A DNA stretch of 64,000 nucleotides. Origin: Pedobacter sp. MR2016-24. GTDB lineage: Bacteria; Bacteroidota; Bacteroidia; Sphingobacteriales; Sphingobacteriaceae. The stretch is from assembly GCF_026239655.1 (NCBI RefSeq), contig NZ_JAPIVO010000002.1:186001-250000 (forward strand). Reading direction: 5' to 3'. This document shows, one piece after another, positions 8,780-17,464 of the stretch (the first letter of the stretch is position 1; each line of letters starts with the position of its first letter). The notes beneath the pieces were generated by a model. The model searched no databases and had not been told where the DNA came from. It worked only from the letters and a program-made list of their open reading frames with translations. The position numbers were made by a program, and so were the translations under genes.

Positions 8780-10015
8780 ATGATTCAAAACCATTCCTTT
8801 AGGTTTATGGCTGTATCTGCCATATGCCTCACCCTATTTTCCTGTAAAAAAGAGACTCCACTGCGGGAGTTGCCTGATTTGAAATTGCCACAAAATCGGG
8901 CAGTCTCTGTAATATCAATTCCAAGTGTTAAAAGTGGACCTTTAGGCGTCTGTTACGTCGAAGTGAATTACGCGGACATCAGGAATGTGGGTAAATATAC
9001 ACTCAATGCTGGTGGAAAAAGACTTTTTGATATGGCTATCATTTTTGCCGCTAATATCAACCGTAACGCAAGCACGGGAAAGGCGGAACTATATTTCAAT
9101 GAAAATGTTACTAATGTGCTCAATAATAAGGCAACCTACATTGAGCCGTTGCAAGCTAAAGGCATTAAGGTTACTCTTTCCGTTCTAGGCAATCACCAGG
9201 GTATGGGCATTTCTAACTTAGCTAATCAGGCAGATGCACAGGCATTTGCTCAGCAACTCAGCAATGCGGTTACGACCTATGGGCTGGATGGGATCGATTT
9301 TGATGACGAATATTCGGACTATGGTGTTAACGGCACCGGGCAACCTAACGCCAGTTCATTTGTTTATCTGGTCACTGCCCTGCGGGAGCTTATGCCAACA
9401 AAGCTGATCACGTTTTATTATTATGGTCCTGCGGCATCAAGGCTGTCCTTCAATGGAGTAACCGTTGGTTCAAAAATAGACTACAGCTGGAACGCTATGT
9501 ATGGCACTTACTCGGTTCCAAATGTACCCGGGCTGACGGCCAGTAATCTTGGACCCGCGGCAATTGACATCCAGGCAACCAGTAGTACCATAGCTGCAAA
9601 TCTGGCTACTCAGACGAAAAATAACAATTATGGGGTATATCTTTATTACAACCTGCCCAATTCTAATGTCGAAAGTTACCTTTCGAGTATATCAAATGTG
9701 CTTTATAACACGAATTCGCTTTATAATTCTGGAGGTGAAGGGACAACTGGTGTCAACTTTTATCAGGATGCCAATTACAGGGGTGCAACTACCAATGGTA
9801 TTCCAAAAGGAACCTATACGTTAACTCAATTAGAAAGCTACGGGTTTATTAACGACTGGGCTTCTTCAGTCCGTATTCCGCAGGGGTGGACTGTAACTAT
9901 GTATGCTGATAATAATTCCACAGGAACATCGTGGGTACTGAGTAGTAATCATCCGAACTTTACTACACTCTCACCAAATGCAAATGATCTGGTTACATCT
10001 GTTAAAATTCAATAA
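8780..10015 (+). CDS. GH18 endo-glycosidase lipoprotein with crystallin-like C-terminal domain
   Basis: 411-aa lipoprotein (signal peptide ending LFSC, Cys22). The catalytic GH18 barrel has the family motif DGIDFDDE at residues 170-177 with Glu177 as acid/base, closest in pattern to endo-beta-N-acetylglucosaminidases of the Endo H/F type. Residues from about 325 to the end (NFYQDANYRGATTNGIPKG onwards) look like a beta/gamma-crystallin-type domain, probably for Ca2+ or substrate binding. It likely cuts N-glycans or chitobiose-containing glycans at the cell surface. Substrate is inferred. Confidence 0.85.
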   Translation: MIQNHSFRFMAVSAICLTLFSCKKETPLRELPDLKLPQNRAVSVISIPSVKSGPLGVCYVEVNYADIRNVGKYTLNAGGKRLFDMAIIFAANINRNASTGKAELYFNENVTNVLNNKATYIEPLQAKGIKVTLSVLGNHQGMGISNLANQADAQAFAQQLSNAVTTYGLDGIDFDDEYSDYGVNGTGQPNASSFVYLVTALRELMPTKLITFYYYGPAASRLSFNGVTVGSKIDYSWNAMYGTYSVPNVPGLTASNLGPAAIDIQATSSTIAANLATQTKNNNYGVYLYYNLPNSNVESYLSSISNVLYNTNSLYNSGGEGTTGVNFYQDANYRGATTNGIPKGTYTLTQLESYGFINDWASSVRIPQGWTVTMYADNNSTGTSWVLSSNHPNFTTLSPNANDLVTSVKIQ

Positions 10016-10044
10016 GCATAGTATTAAACTAATGCAGGATTATC

Positions 10045-10083
10045 TGCATAGTCACCACACCAGAAAATCCTGAATTCAAAGTA
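10045..10083 (+). pseudogene. Remnant of a second SGNH-hydrolase gene
   Basis: About 33 bases match 7869-7903 inside the SGNH gene with about three mismatches. In frame it reads CIVTTPENPEFK against WIVTRPDNPEFK of the intact protein. Differences are mostly conservative, suggesting a former paralogue rather than a recent copy. Nothing on either side continues the match clearly. Confidence 0.6.
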
Positions 10084-10118
10084 CAGACATTTCACAGCTA
10101 GAGATGATATGATGGTGG

Positions 10119-10362
10119 TACGGTGGTGATGTGAAAGTATTAAATAGTCACATTATTCCAGTTCTATTTCTACAATACTCCTACCCATGTGTACCCTATC
10201 CGTATCCATACTATAGCCTATCTATACTTAGAGAGTACAGATCAGGTATGGATAGTGTACGGTTTAGCTACAGTATGGGTACACATGGGTAGGAAAATAA
10301 TGGAAGTTATATCAGTTAAATGTGAGTTTTCTATTAATCTGCATCACCACCATAATACCGTA
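10119..10362. repeat. About 245-bp imperfect palindrome
   Basis: Perfect 17-base arms CCTACCCATGTGTACCC (10180-10196) and reverse complement (10277-10293). Symmetry extends outwards: GGTGGTGATG (10122-10131) pairs with CATCACCACC (10342-10351), and TACGG with CCGTA. The interior also self-pairs in part (GTATCCATAC with GTATGGATA). It would fold as one long hairpin. The short ORFs within it are by-products of the symmetry. Confidence 0.7.
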
Positions 10363-10703
10363 GTCTATACTTAGAATTATAGATTGAGTGTAATGAATCA
10401 GGCTTCTTGATTATGGAAAGCGGAATTGTCTTTGAGGAACCACAAGCGAAACTGCTATCACCTGTTTGGATAAGTACAATTCAATTTAATATTTTTTATT
10501 GGGATCATATTGAAATTTCCAAACAATTGTTGCCAGATCAACTTAAATACAATTAGAAACTAGTTAGCTCTAGTGCTATAGATTTTAATTTTTGGCTCAC
10601 CTTCGGGGTACATAAGTTGCTATGTATAAATTAATTATTAGGGGATCATTTTAGTAGCAGGAAGAGTTGAAACCACAAATACTTTTCTTCACTCCTGAGA
10701 GCT

Positions 10704-10803
10704 TGAATTCCAGTTTACAAAAGGCTATAAAAAAAAGAAAGGGTTGTTCCATCCAGACACATCCCTATTCTAACCAAATATAAACCTGTATGAACGGGTT
10801 TTC
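10704..10803. repeat. Left direct repeat, candidate attL
   Basis: Identical over 100 bases to 28717-28816, from TGAATTCCAG to ACGGGTTTTC, including an 8-A run. Weaker identity continues about 15 bases further left (TCACTCCT then AGAG). It does not fold as a tRNA on either strand, so the target is not an obvious tRNA gene. Confidence 0.85.
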
Positions 10804-10885
10804 GCGTTAGAGTATCATAAAGGCCATTTTAAACTGATTTCTTGTTCTAGGGGGATGACTTCGGGGATTTGTTTACAAATTCTTA

Positions 10886-11101
10886 ATGAAGATCAATCGG
10901 ACAATTACCAAATCAAAAAAATACTTGCTAGCAAATTACAATGGGACTGAGATTCACCTGTCGGTTCCTAATAAAGAATCAAAGGAGCAAAAGTATTATT
11001 TAGACTATAAGTTTGGCACACAAAAAAAGTACTACGGCAATGGCATTGTTAAGAAGAAATCTATTGATTCTTTAACTCACTGGACACAGCAATTAAAATG
11101 A
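10886..11101 (+). CDS. Small protein, possible N-terminal arm part of the integrase
   Basis: 71 aa, basic (MKINRTITKSKKYLL...). It overlaps the next frame by ATGA (11098-11101). Length and position would suit the arm-binding domain of a Bacteroidota integrase (about 70 + 355 residues gives a normal size), which would require a further frame change at about 11098. Equally it may be a separate small gene. No motif decides this. Confidence 0.45.
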   Translation: MKINRTITKSKKYLLANYNGTEIHLSVPNKESKEQKYYLDYKFGTQKKYYGNGIVKKKSIDSLTHWTQQLK

Positions 11102-12162
11102 CTCAGGCACAGATTGAGTCTGATCTTAAGGAATTATTTAAGCAGGATTTAGAGATTATAGCTCATGAATTGCAGATGGTATCAACGACTTCAGTTATAT
11201 CAATGAGGACTGGCATTCACGCCACGATTGAAAGTTTTTACGAATTCAAATGTAAGCAGATGCTAGAGGGAACAGTTGAAAAAAGAACCTTGATAAACTA
11301 TTGACAACATCATCGAAAGTTACTTTGTCTTTTTAAAACAGAAAATTACAAAAATTTTAAGCTTATTGATTTAAGCTCGGATTTCTGGATCAATTACAGG
11401 ATTGATGTTCTTAACAGTAAGAATAGCAAAAATCAAAAGAAATTACAAGCCACGTCTGTCAATCAGCATTTTCAATATATAACCCAATATTACGGATGGT
11501 TAATTGACTACCTAGAGCTTCCAATTAAAAATCACTTAAGAAAGCTCAATAAACTTAGTGAGGCTAAGCAGAATAAGAGATTTAAGATCATACCACAGGA
11601 TTTATTTGCTGAGTTTTACGACATTCTGGAGAATAAGGAGAAGTATACATATACAAGACTTTATCTCTGTGGTTTATTACTTTATGAAAACAATATACGC
11701 TTGTCTGAACAAGTGCTTATTCGTTTAAAAGATATAAGTCTAGAACGGGGACATATTTCAATCTTAAATAAAAAGAACGATTCTATCAGAACAGTCCTTA
11801 TGTCTGAGAAGGTAAACGAATTAATTACTATCATCTGCAACAACACATTAAATAAGGGAATATCTTTATCAGATGAAATGTACTTGTTCGGAGGACATAA
11901 TATATTAAAATTTGGAAAGCCACATTCATATAAGGAATTAGGCACACTAATGAGAAGATTTAGACAGCAATACCCGCAATTTGTTAATATCACCCTTTAT
12001 GAGCAAAAGCACACTTCAATTACAAATCAGTTTGATGACGGTATTGATCATTATGTGATAAAAGAAAGAGCAAATCATAGCAGTATAGCTACTACAGAGA
12101 TTTATTTACAATCTAATAGAGCCGTTAAGCCATATGAATTGAAGGAGAGAAAGACAGTTTAA
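11098..12162 (+). pseudogene. Tyrosine-type integrase, frame disrupted twice
   Basis: The SAM-like N-terminal part reads in one frame to a TGA at 11302-11304 (...EKRTLINY). The homologous continuation IDNIIESYFVFLK is in the +1 frame (about 11300-11336), then the original frame resumes (TENYKNFKLIDLSSDFW) and is open to 12162. The catalytic domain is intact: Arg in NIRLSE, Lys in ILNKKND, the box-II region TLYEQKHTS, and NHSSIATTEIYLQ with the His and the Tyr nucleophile. The two shifts compensate, but the stop blocks normal translation. Its position beside attL makes it the element's integrase; probably inactive unless the shifts are sequencing errors. Confidence 0.75.
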
Positions 12163-12175
12163 AATAATAACAAGT

Positions 12176-12212
12176 AAAGCAGAATGGATTAAAAACCTGT
12201 TCTGCTTTTTTT
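12176..12212 (+). terminator. Rho-independent terminator after the integrase
   Basis: Stem AAAGCAGAA (12176-12184) with TTCTGCTTT (12200-12208), continuing into a T run to 12212. Confidence 0.85.
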
Positions 12213-12244
12213 ATAAGTAAAATATTTTATTAGATATTAGCTGA

Positions 12245-13270
12245 ATGTTTGATCCAATAGATATAACAGATTATCAATTTAAGCACGGTAACAATATTGA
12301 TGATTTGGATTTGCTCGTCAATCTTAAATCTTTACGTTCTCATCACACTATTGCAGCTTTTGAAGCTAATACCCTCGAAGAATTAGCAGAGGATATCACC
12401 AGAATGAAGTTTACGTTTCCACTCAATTATAGATCTGAAACAGACTGGCAAAATATTAATCATCAGATGAGGTTGATAAAAAAGCAACTACAGGACACAA
12501 CCCATCTCAACAATCTTTTGTATTTAGGCACTCAACTAATCAAAACTGATAAAGAGATACTAATCGAACAACATCGTAAAAGCAGCATATTTCCTGATGA
12601 ACTTGAGAATATATTAATCATGAGTGGTTTCGCTGATTCTGCTACGCTCTCTACATTAGAATTGACATTAATTGACAAAGGACCCAAACAGCCTGTAAAA
12701 GTCGCTGCAGGTCGGCGCTTATCTAAAGCCTTTCTATTCGCAATGCTAAAACCTTACATCAGCTACCTTTGTGAAGACTACGATGAGCTTATTTCCCATA
12801 TTTTAAACAGAGAAGTAACGGAAGAGACAATTACGCTAAATGATCTTTCTGAGACTAGAGAACGATTAAAACGATTAATATTGAATAATCCAGATAGTTC
12901 CTTTGAAGAGCACTTTTTGAATAAAGCACTTAAATATTTAAGGGATAACAAAGTATTTCAATATCACAAATCTGCTAATACATTAAAAGATTATCCAACA
13001 TCTGAGGAAGCTAGAGTAATATACCTTGTATATAATTTATGCACAAATCAGCCATTTGTGAAGTCAGGAATGATGGGCGGCATAGAGGTCAAAGAATTCG
13101 GGCGTAACTATACAAATTACAATTCAGCGATGATAAATCATTTGATAAAAAAGTATAAAGATTTATCTACTACTGCAAAGAAGAGATTAGGTCTTTATAA
13201 AACTGCAATTATCTCTAATCAAACTTTCGAACTTTATTTACCAAAAATAGTTGAGAACGGTTCGAAGTGA
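12245..13270 (+). CDS. Hypothetical protein, 341 aa
   Basis: Not recognised. Acidic to neutral, mostly helical by composition, no signal peptide or membrane segment. A central patch AAGRRLSKAFLFAMLKPYI and a C-terminal GMMGGIEVKEFGRNY stand out, but no known motif is visible. It begins 33 bases after the integrase terminator and is followed closely by two small related genes, so it may belong to the element's replication or maintenance set. Codon use and AT content match the rest of the element rather than the chromosome. Confidence 0.6.
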   Translation: MFDPIDITDYQFKHGNNIDDLDLLVNLKSLRSHHTIAAFEANTLEELAEDITRMKFTFPLNYRSETDWQNINHQMRLIKKQLQDTTHLNNLLYLGTQLIKTDKEILIEQHRKSSIFPDELENILIMSGFADSATLSTLELTLIDKGPKQPVKVAAGRRLSKAFLFAMLKPYISYLCEDYDELISHILNREVTEETITLNDLSETRERLKRLILNNPDSSFEEHFLNKALKYLRDNKVFQYHKSANTLKDYPTSEEARVIYLVYNLCTNQPFVKSGMMGGIEVKEFGRNYTNYNSAMINHLIKKYKDLSTTAKKRLGLYKTAIISNQTFELYLPKIVENGSK

Positions 13271-13332
13271 TTTTTTGTCTATTTGTGAAGCGAAAAGATG
13301 GTCTTAGTAGCAAACACAAATACAATCGTATC

Positions 13333-13728
13333 ATGAATATTGAAAAAAAAGAGGTATCGTTGCCCGGTCAACGACTTTCAGCCAATTTGACTAAACATCT
13401 CACAGAGGGGCACAATCACACAATTAATGCTTCAAATGTATTTCTGGATTTGGATACAGAAATCGGCATAGTATGTAAAGAACATTTGAGAGATCAATTC
13501 CTTTCCTATGATATTACCAGACGGTATACAATTAAGGTTTTATTTGATATACTGAAGTCTAGTGAAGGCTATGTAACAGCAGCAACAAATAAGCCTAGTG
13601 CGGATGGACAATTATTTCATTGGTTCTTCCAATTAGGAAAAGGAAAGGAAAAACTGTTTTGTGTACCTAGCTTTTCTGGTTTAAATGATTTATTACTTTT
13701 AACGGAAGCAGATAAAATCAAGTTTTGA
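13333..13728 (+). CDS. Hypothetical protein, paralogue of the next gene
   Basis: 131 aa from the ATG at 13333 (MNIEKKEVSL). An earlier GTG at 13267 is possible but would overlap the preceding gene. The C-terminal half resembles the next protein: pattern IK..F..L, DGxxxxW, KG, then VPxFxGLxxL. No known family recognised. Confidence 0.55.
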   Translation: MNIEKKEVSLPGQRLSANLTKHLTEGHNHTINASNVFLDLDTEIGIVCKEHLRDQFLSYDITRRYTIKVLFDILKSSEGYVTAATNKPSADGQLFHWFFQLGKGKEKLFCVPSFSGLNDLLLLTEADKIKF

Positions 13729-13884
13729 TATTGACTTTGATGAATTTTGTAAATTCATAGTTCAATAAACTACCATCTATCGTATCAAAGGAGGCTGCAG
13801 ACTCCCTAAATCAAATTTTTAATTAATAAAAAAAGAACACGATAAAATCGTGCTGGCATTCCTATGCCTACAAAACAATAAAAT

Positions 13885-14331
13885 ATGACTATAAAAGATA
13901 ACGACGACATGTTAAATATGATTGTCTCAGAGAATGTTAAAACCAAAGAAGAAGTTAAGACGCAGAATGAACAGTTTAAAACAGTCATAGATGATATCTC
14001 CTTTTTTAGGGACAATTTAGATGAAGGTATCGGTTTTAAAAAGGATTTTCTAAATGTTATTAGGACTTCATCCAAACATGAAATTAAGTCCATTTTCGCC
14101 TTGCTGTCGATCATGACTGATGGTGGTAAATTTAATACAACCGATTTTCCCATGACAGATTCAGATGGAAAAGAGTGTTACTGGATTAAGAAGTATGGGG
14201 ATAAAGGGGGAACTACCTTAAGAGTTCCATATTTTGACGGTTTAAGTAAATTAATCTCGGGATATCTATTTGGCGCTTATTCCATTAACATAAGCATGCA
14301 GGGGTTATACGAAGAAGCAAAACGGGGCTAG
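13885..14331 (+). CDS. Hypothetical protein, paralogue of the preceding gene
   Basis: 148 aa. An N-terminal acidic, probably coiled region (residues 1-45) precedes a domain shared with the 13333-13728 product: HEIKSIFALL, DSDGKECYWIKKYGDKGG, RVPYFDGLSKLI. The shared core suggests an old tandem duplication. Function unknown. Confidence 0.55.
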   Translation: MTIKDNDDMLNMIVSENVKTKEEVKTQNEQFKTVIDDISFFRDNLDEGIGFKKDFLNVIRTSSKHEIKSIFALLSIMTDGGKFNTTDFPMTDSDGKECYWIKKYGDKGGTTLRVPYFDGLSKLISGYLFGAYSINISMQGLYEEAKRG

Positions 14332-14341
14332 ACCTCAATAG

Positions 14342-14376
14342 AAGTATCATGGAGTGCAAAGCCCTCCATGATACTT
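14342..14376. terminator. Strong hairpin, probable terminator
   Basis: Perfect 13-base stem AAGTATCATGGAG (14342-14354) with CTCCATGATACTT (14364-14376). The T run after it is weak (ATTAATCTTTT), so it could also be a transcript-end stabiliser. Confidence 0.6.
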
Positions 14377-14410
14377 ATTAATCTTTTCAAAGCTTATAAA
14401 CCATTATTAA

Positions 14411-15454
14411 ATGAAAGAAATTACAATCAAACTAAAAGAAGGCCAGTATATGGCCGATATCATGGATGCGCTGCTTTCAGATAGTATTTATTTTAAGATA
14501 CTTCCTGGAATACGTGCGACGTCAATGGAACTAGCAGCAATGCGTAACTCAGTAATAATAGAAGCTAATGTACCAGTGATCAGGGGCAAAAGAACAAAAG
14601 GCTTCTTTGGCATTTACGAAGGTATTTACATTGATGATATTGTGAATTATATGAGTAATGATAAAATTATCTATAAAAAAATTATGGTTACTCCGGAATC
14701 ATTTTACAAGGTAATGAAAGCAGCTGAGATCCTTAATTTAGATATCTATAAGCAATACTTCTTACTTTTTGATGAGTGTGACCGCACTATGAAAGATGTT
14801 GCTTTCCGTGAAAAAATACTATTACCACTTAATGACTTCTTTAAATTTGATCAGAAAGCATTCATTTCAGCTACGGCAGTATTACCAACAGATCCAAGAT
14901 TTATTGAGCATAATTTTAAAAAAGTATTAATAGATCCTACATATGATTACAGAAAGGAAATCGAGTTAATACCCAGTAATAATGTCTCCTTAAGTCTCAA
15001 AAATCTAATAGAAGCAAATCCGAATGAGACCTTTTGTATTTTCTTAAATTCCATTCGGGGAATTACTTCTCTAATTGAAGATCTTCAGATAAAGGAAGAA
15101 AGCCAGATATTCTGTTCTAGGGAAAAGATGTATCCATTGCGATCTAAAGGTTACAATTGTGACGAACAAATCACCAGTAGCTTTGGAATTTTAAACGGAT
15201 TTACCAGCAGATTTAATTCCGCTGTTGATATTATGATGGACGTGCAGCCCATTGTTGTTCTGGCAACAAATCTACATTTTGCTGATCACACTATGATAGA
15301 TCCCAGATCAGAAGCAATCCAAATTGTAGGTCGGTTCCGAAACGGTGTAAAAAAAATATATGCGATATCAAATTTCTCTGATTCGCTTAGTGCAAAAAAC
15401 CGAGAGCAATGCTTAAGTTTCTCGACGGCTGTGAGCAAAGTTATAACGATATAA
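14411..15454 (+). CDS. Superfamily-2 helicase-like protein, N-terminal part of a split gene
   Basis: 347 aa with helicase signatures: Walker B LLFDECDR (residues 118-125), motif III SAT (153-155), motif IV-like ETFCIFLNSIRG, and motif VI EAIQIVGRFRNG near residue 300. The P-loop position reads LPGIRATSMEL (31-41), with no Lys; as I recall, Bacteroidota mobile-element homologues also carry an unusual GxGAT loop, but here the second Gly is Arg. The frame stops at 15454 while the homologous continuation is in the -1 frame (next entry). Probably one protein of about 600 aa originally. Confidence 0.6.
   Translation: MKEITIKLKEGQYMADIMDALLSDSIYFKILPGIRATSMELAAMRNSVIIEANVPVIRGKRTKGFFGIYEGIYIDDIVNYMSNDKIIYKKIMVTPESFYKVMKAAEILNLDIYKQYFLLFDECDRTMKDVAFREKILLPLNDFFKFDQKAFISATAVLPTDPRFIEHNFKKVLIDPTYDYRKEIELIPSNNVSLSLKNLIEANPNETFCIFLNSIRGITSLIEDLQIKEESQIFCSREKMYPLRSKGYNCDEQITSSFGILNGFTSRFNSAVDIMMDVQPIVVLATNLHFADHTMIDPRSEAIQIVGRFRNGVKKIYAISNFSDSLSAKNREQCLSFSTAVSKVITI
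15394..15400 (+). promoter_or_regulatory. A_AAA_AAC slippery heptamer, possible -1 frameshift site
   Basis: In the helicase frame the codons are gcA AAA AAC, exactly the X XXY YYZ pattern. Slippage would join the upstream frame to the 15409-16203 frame. No clear downstream pseudoknot was identified by eye, and residue continuity favours a mutation instead. Confidence 0.3.
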
Positions 15455-16203
15455 AGCTCCTTCGACAATCTACTAATGATGAAGGTGCGATTCAAACATT
15501 GGACGAAGCATTAAACTTGGTAACCTACTCCAAATTTATTAATGAAGACGGATCTAAAAACCACTTTATGGTGGATCATTTTCTTTATGATCAAAGTGTA
15601 AGGATGATATTCCAATCAGTGGAGAACTTTAAAAATGCTTACAATAACAATTACTTCAAACCGAACATCAATTCAGAATTTTATCAAATCCCCGACGCTG
15701 ATTATAAAGTTGCGCGAAACGGTATCACGATGAAAGATTTAGTGATTAGCATAGTTAATACGATTAGAAAGGCAAAAGAATCGCCAGCGTCGTATTTGAT
15801 TGACAACCGTGATATAATTCTAAAAGAAATACAGAAATGCTACCCCGATATTTATGATGCTTACTTCATTTTGGGGGAAGAGGAATTATTAAAAATAGCA
15901 TACTCAAGTAAGAAGATCATTGCTGCTACCAATGCTAAAAGAATTAAAGAGAACAAATCTAATTTTAGCTTTATTTATGACTTAGATGAAATGTTTCCCG
16001 ATGATTTTGAAGCTACAACTGACATATATAAATCGATGCTTGAGACCGGGATTAATAAGAATGATTTGAACCTTAGACCGACAATCAAACTGTTACAAGA
16101 ATATTTTGATTTAGGGCCTAGAACAACTTTAAAATCTTCTCCCGATAAAAAAGGTTATAAAGTCATCCGGGCGAAATTCAATAGAAAAAAGATCAGACAG
16201 TAA
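15409..16203 (+). CDS. C-terminal part of the split helicase-like protein
   Basis: 264 aa, overlapping the preceding frame by 46 bases in the -1 frame. The sequence LKFLDGCEQSYNDIKLL continues naturally from KNREQ of the upstream frame (15395-15409), as if one A were lost in GAGCAA(A)TGC. A slippery heptamer A_AAA_AAC lies just upstream at 15394-15400 in the correct phase for -1 slippage. It may be made by frameshifting, by restart at ATG 15409, or not at all if the gene is broken. Basic C-terminus (FNRKKIRQ). Confidence 0.55.
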   Translation: MLKFLDGCEQSYNDIKLLRQSTNDEGAIQTLDEALNLVTYSKFINEDGSKNHFMVDHFLYDQSVRMIFQSVENFKNAYNNNYFKPNINSEFYQIPDADYKVARNGITMKDLVISIVNTIRKAKESPASYLIDNRDIILKEIQKCYPDIYDAYFILGEEELLKIAYSSKKIIAATNAKRIKENKSNFSFIYDLDEMFPDDFEATTDIYKSMLETGINKNDLNLRPTIKLLQEYFDLGPRTTLKSSPDKKGYKVIRAKFNRKKIRQ

Positions 16204-16238
16204 TTAATTGTATTTAACCCCTTATAATTTAGTGTCTG

Positions 16239-16272
16239 AAAGTTCTTCCTTAAAAAGAAGAACTTTTTTTTT
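16239..16272 (+). terminator. Rho-independent terminator after the helicase genes
   Basis: Stem AAAGTTCTTC (16239-16248) with GAAGAACTTT (16257-16266), followed by a T run to 16272. Confidence 0.85.
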
Positions 16273-16612
16273 ATAATTTTTTAAAAATTCAAATATCCCG
16301 CCCACCAAGCCTATAAACATCAATCCCCCCGACTTTGATTTAGGGGAAATGAAATAATATACAAGAAACCAGTTCTGTTTACCGCACTTCAACTGTACCA
16401 ATATCGCAGTCTTTCTTTTCTAAAAGTAACGCAGCTATAATCGGAATCTGTATTTCCAAATATCATAGACCTGTACGACAAATTCCGCCCATCGGAAATA
16501 AGCAACTCTATTTAAACAATCCTACCAGTACCAATCCTGCATTGCAAATCAATAAATAATCACTTAAACACTTTTAAAATCACGCTCTGGATTAACAGGG
16601 TATTGCATCCGT
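16273..16612. other. Gene-free stretch upstream of the 193-aa gene
   Basis: 340 AT-rich bases. No coding frame, clear promoter box or strong hairpin seen by eye. Confidence 0.5.
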
Positions 16613-17194
16613 ATGGCCAAAAAAGCACAAGTACAATCAAATTTCAATTCACAAAACCAATCAAAAACAATTAATCCAAGCCAAATCCTTTCAAACACAG
16701 ATCAAATGACAGTTTTAACAGAAAACACCGAAATCGTTCTAGAAAAGAACTTAGACCAGAGAAACATTGCAGTTGAAGAAGCATACTTCAGCATTGTAAA
16801 ACAAACCAGAGAATTATTAACAGCATTTGACAGCCTAAAATATCGGATGTCTGTAACTGTTGATCACTTAAACTCTGGTAAACCAACCAATCTTATAAAT
16901 GAATGGTTAAGTTCATTCCATAACTTCACTTTAACTCGCAATAGATTCGGATATCTGATGATTTACGTAAGCTATGATGAAGACTCTCTAACCAGATTTG
17001 GAGACAAACTATTCAACAGGATGCTTAGAATAGTATTTAATACTACTAATTCCACTGTTGGAGGTACAAATATTGAAAACTGTATAAGAATCGACCATTG
17101 TGCTACAGATATTCAGCCATTCTTTATAAATAGATTGTTCAGTCAAGAACACGATTATATTACGGTGCATACGGAAGAGAAAGTTCCTGCATAA
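16613..17194 (+). CDS. Hypothetical protein, 193 aa
   Basis: Gln/Asn-rich, disordered N-terminus (residues 1-40), then a helical and beta region with LKYRMSVTVDHLNSGKP and FGYLMIYVSYDEDSL. No family recognised, no signal or membrane segment. It lies alone between two gene-free stretches of the element. Confidence 0.55.
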   Translation: MAKKAQVQSNFNSQNQSKTINPSQILSNTDQMTVLTENTEIVLEKNLDQRNIAVEEAYFSIVKQTRELLTAFDSLKYRMSVTVDHLNSGKPTNLINEWLSSFHNFTLTRNRFGYLMIYVSYDEDSLTRFGDKLFNRMLRIVFNTTNSTVGGTNIENCIRIDHCATDIQPFFINRLFSQEHDYITVHTEEKVPA

Positions 17195-17329
17195 AATACA
17201 TTATTGATTTGCATATGGTTTCATTCTTCTTTATATCTTTACGATAAATAAAGCAGGAGAATGAAACCAGCAGATTAAATAAGAATATACAATCTATTTC
17301 CAAGATACTAGCGTTAGCTATTGTTCTTG

Positions 17330-17464
17330 TGCTTGAAACCTGAGAAACTTCTACACAACGAGAACAGATGTGCGAACGTCCATGCGAAAGCGTGGACTGT
17401 TCCAGTCTGTTGTGTGGGCTTCTCAGGGCCTCAAGCATGGATTGGCTACAGTTCCACGCTTTCG
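17330..17464 (+). ncRNA. Candidate structured RNA or leader with two alternative folds
   Basis: Fold 1: nested stems TGCTTGA (17330-17336)/TCAAGCA (17431-17437), CCTGAGAA/TTCTCAGG, ACACAAC/GTTGTGT, GAACA (17362-17366)/TGTTC (17398-17402), capped by GTCCATGC-GAAA-GCGTGGAC (17378-17397) with a GNRA tetraloop. Fold 2: CGAAAGCGTGGA (17385-17396) is perfectly complementary to TCCACGCTTTCG (17453-17464), which would break the capped hairpin. It ends 46 bases before the start codon of the 17510 gene, so it could be a cis-acting leader; a free RNA or decayed small element is also possible. Confidence 0.5.

Larger units (their letters stand above)
10016..10703. other. Non-coding stretch with gene remnant, large palindrome and a doubtful 47-aa ORF
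   Basis: Between the GH18 gene and the left element boundary. It contains the SGNH fragment (10045-10083) and the palindrome 10119-10362. A short open frame at 10413-10556 (starts MESGIVFEEPQAKLL, 47 aa) has no recognisable features and no clear ribosome binding site, so it is not called as a gene. Confidence 0.55.

Noticed and set aside
10189..10374. 61-aa open frame inside the palindrome
   Set aside because: It spans the palindrome's two arms and its sequence follows from the symmetry; no ribosome binding site or motif.
10704..10803. The direct repeat as part of a tRNA or tmRNA gene
   Set aside because: Neither strand shows a cloverleaf, a T-loop GGTTCGAnTCC pattern or a CCA end, so no RNA gene is called.
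11331..11340. TTTAAAA as a programmed -1 frameshift site in the integrase
   Set aside because: It fits the second frame change only; the first shift is +1 with an in-frame stop and no slippery signal, so damage or error is simpler.
13267..13332. GTG start at 13267 for the 131-aa gene
   Set aside because: It would overlap the end of the preceding gene; ATG 13333 gives a more natural N-terminus.
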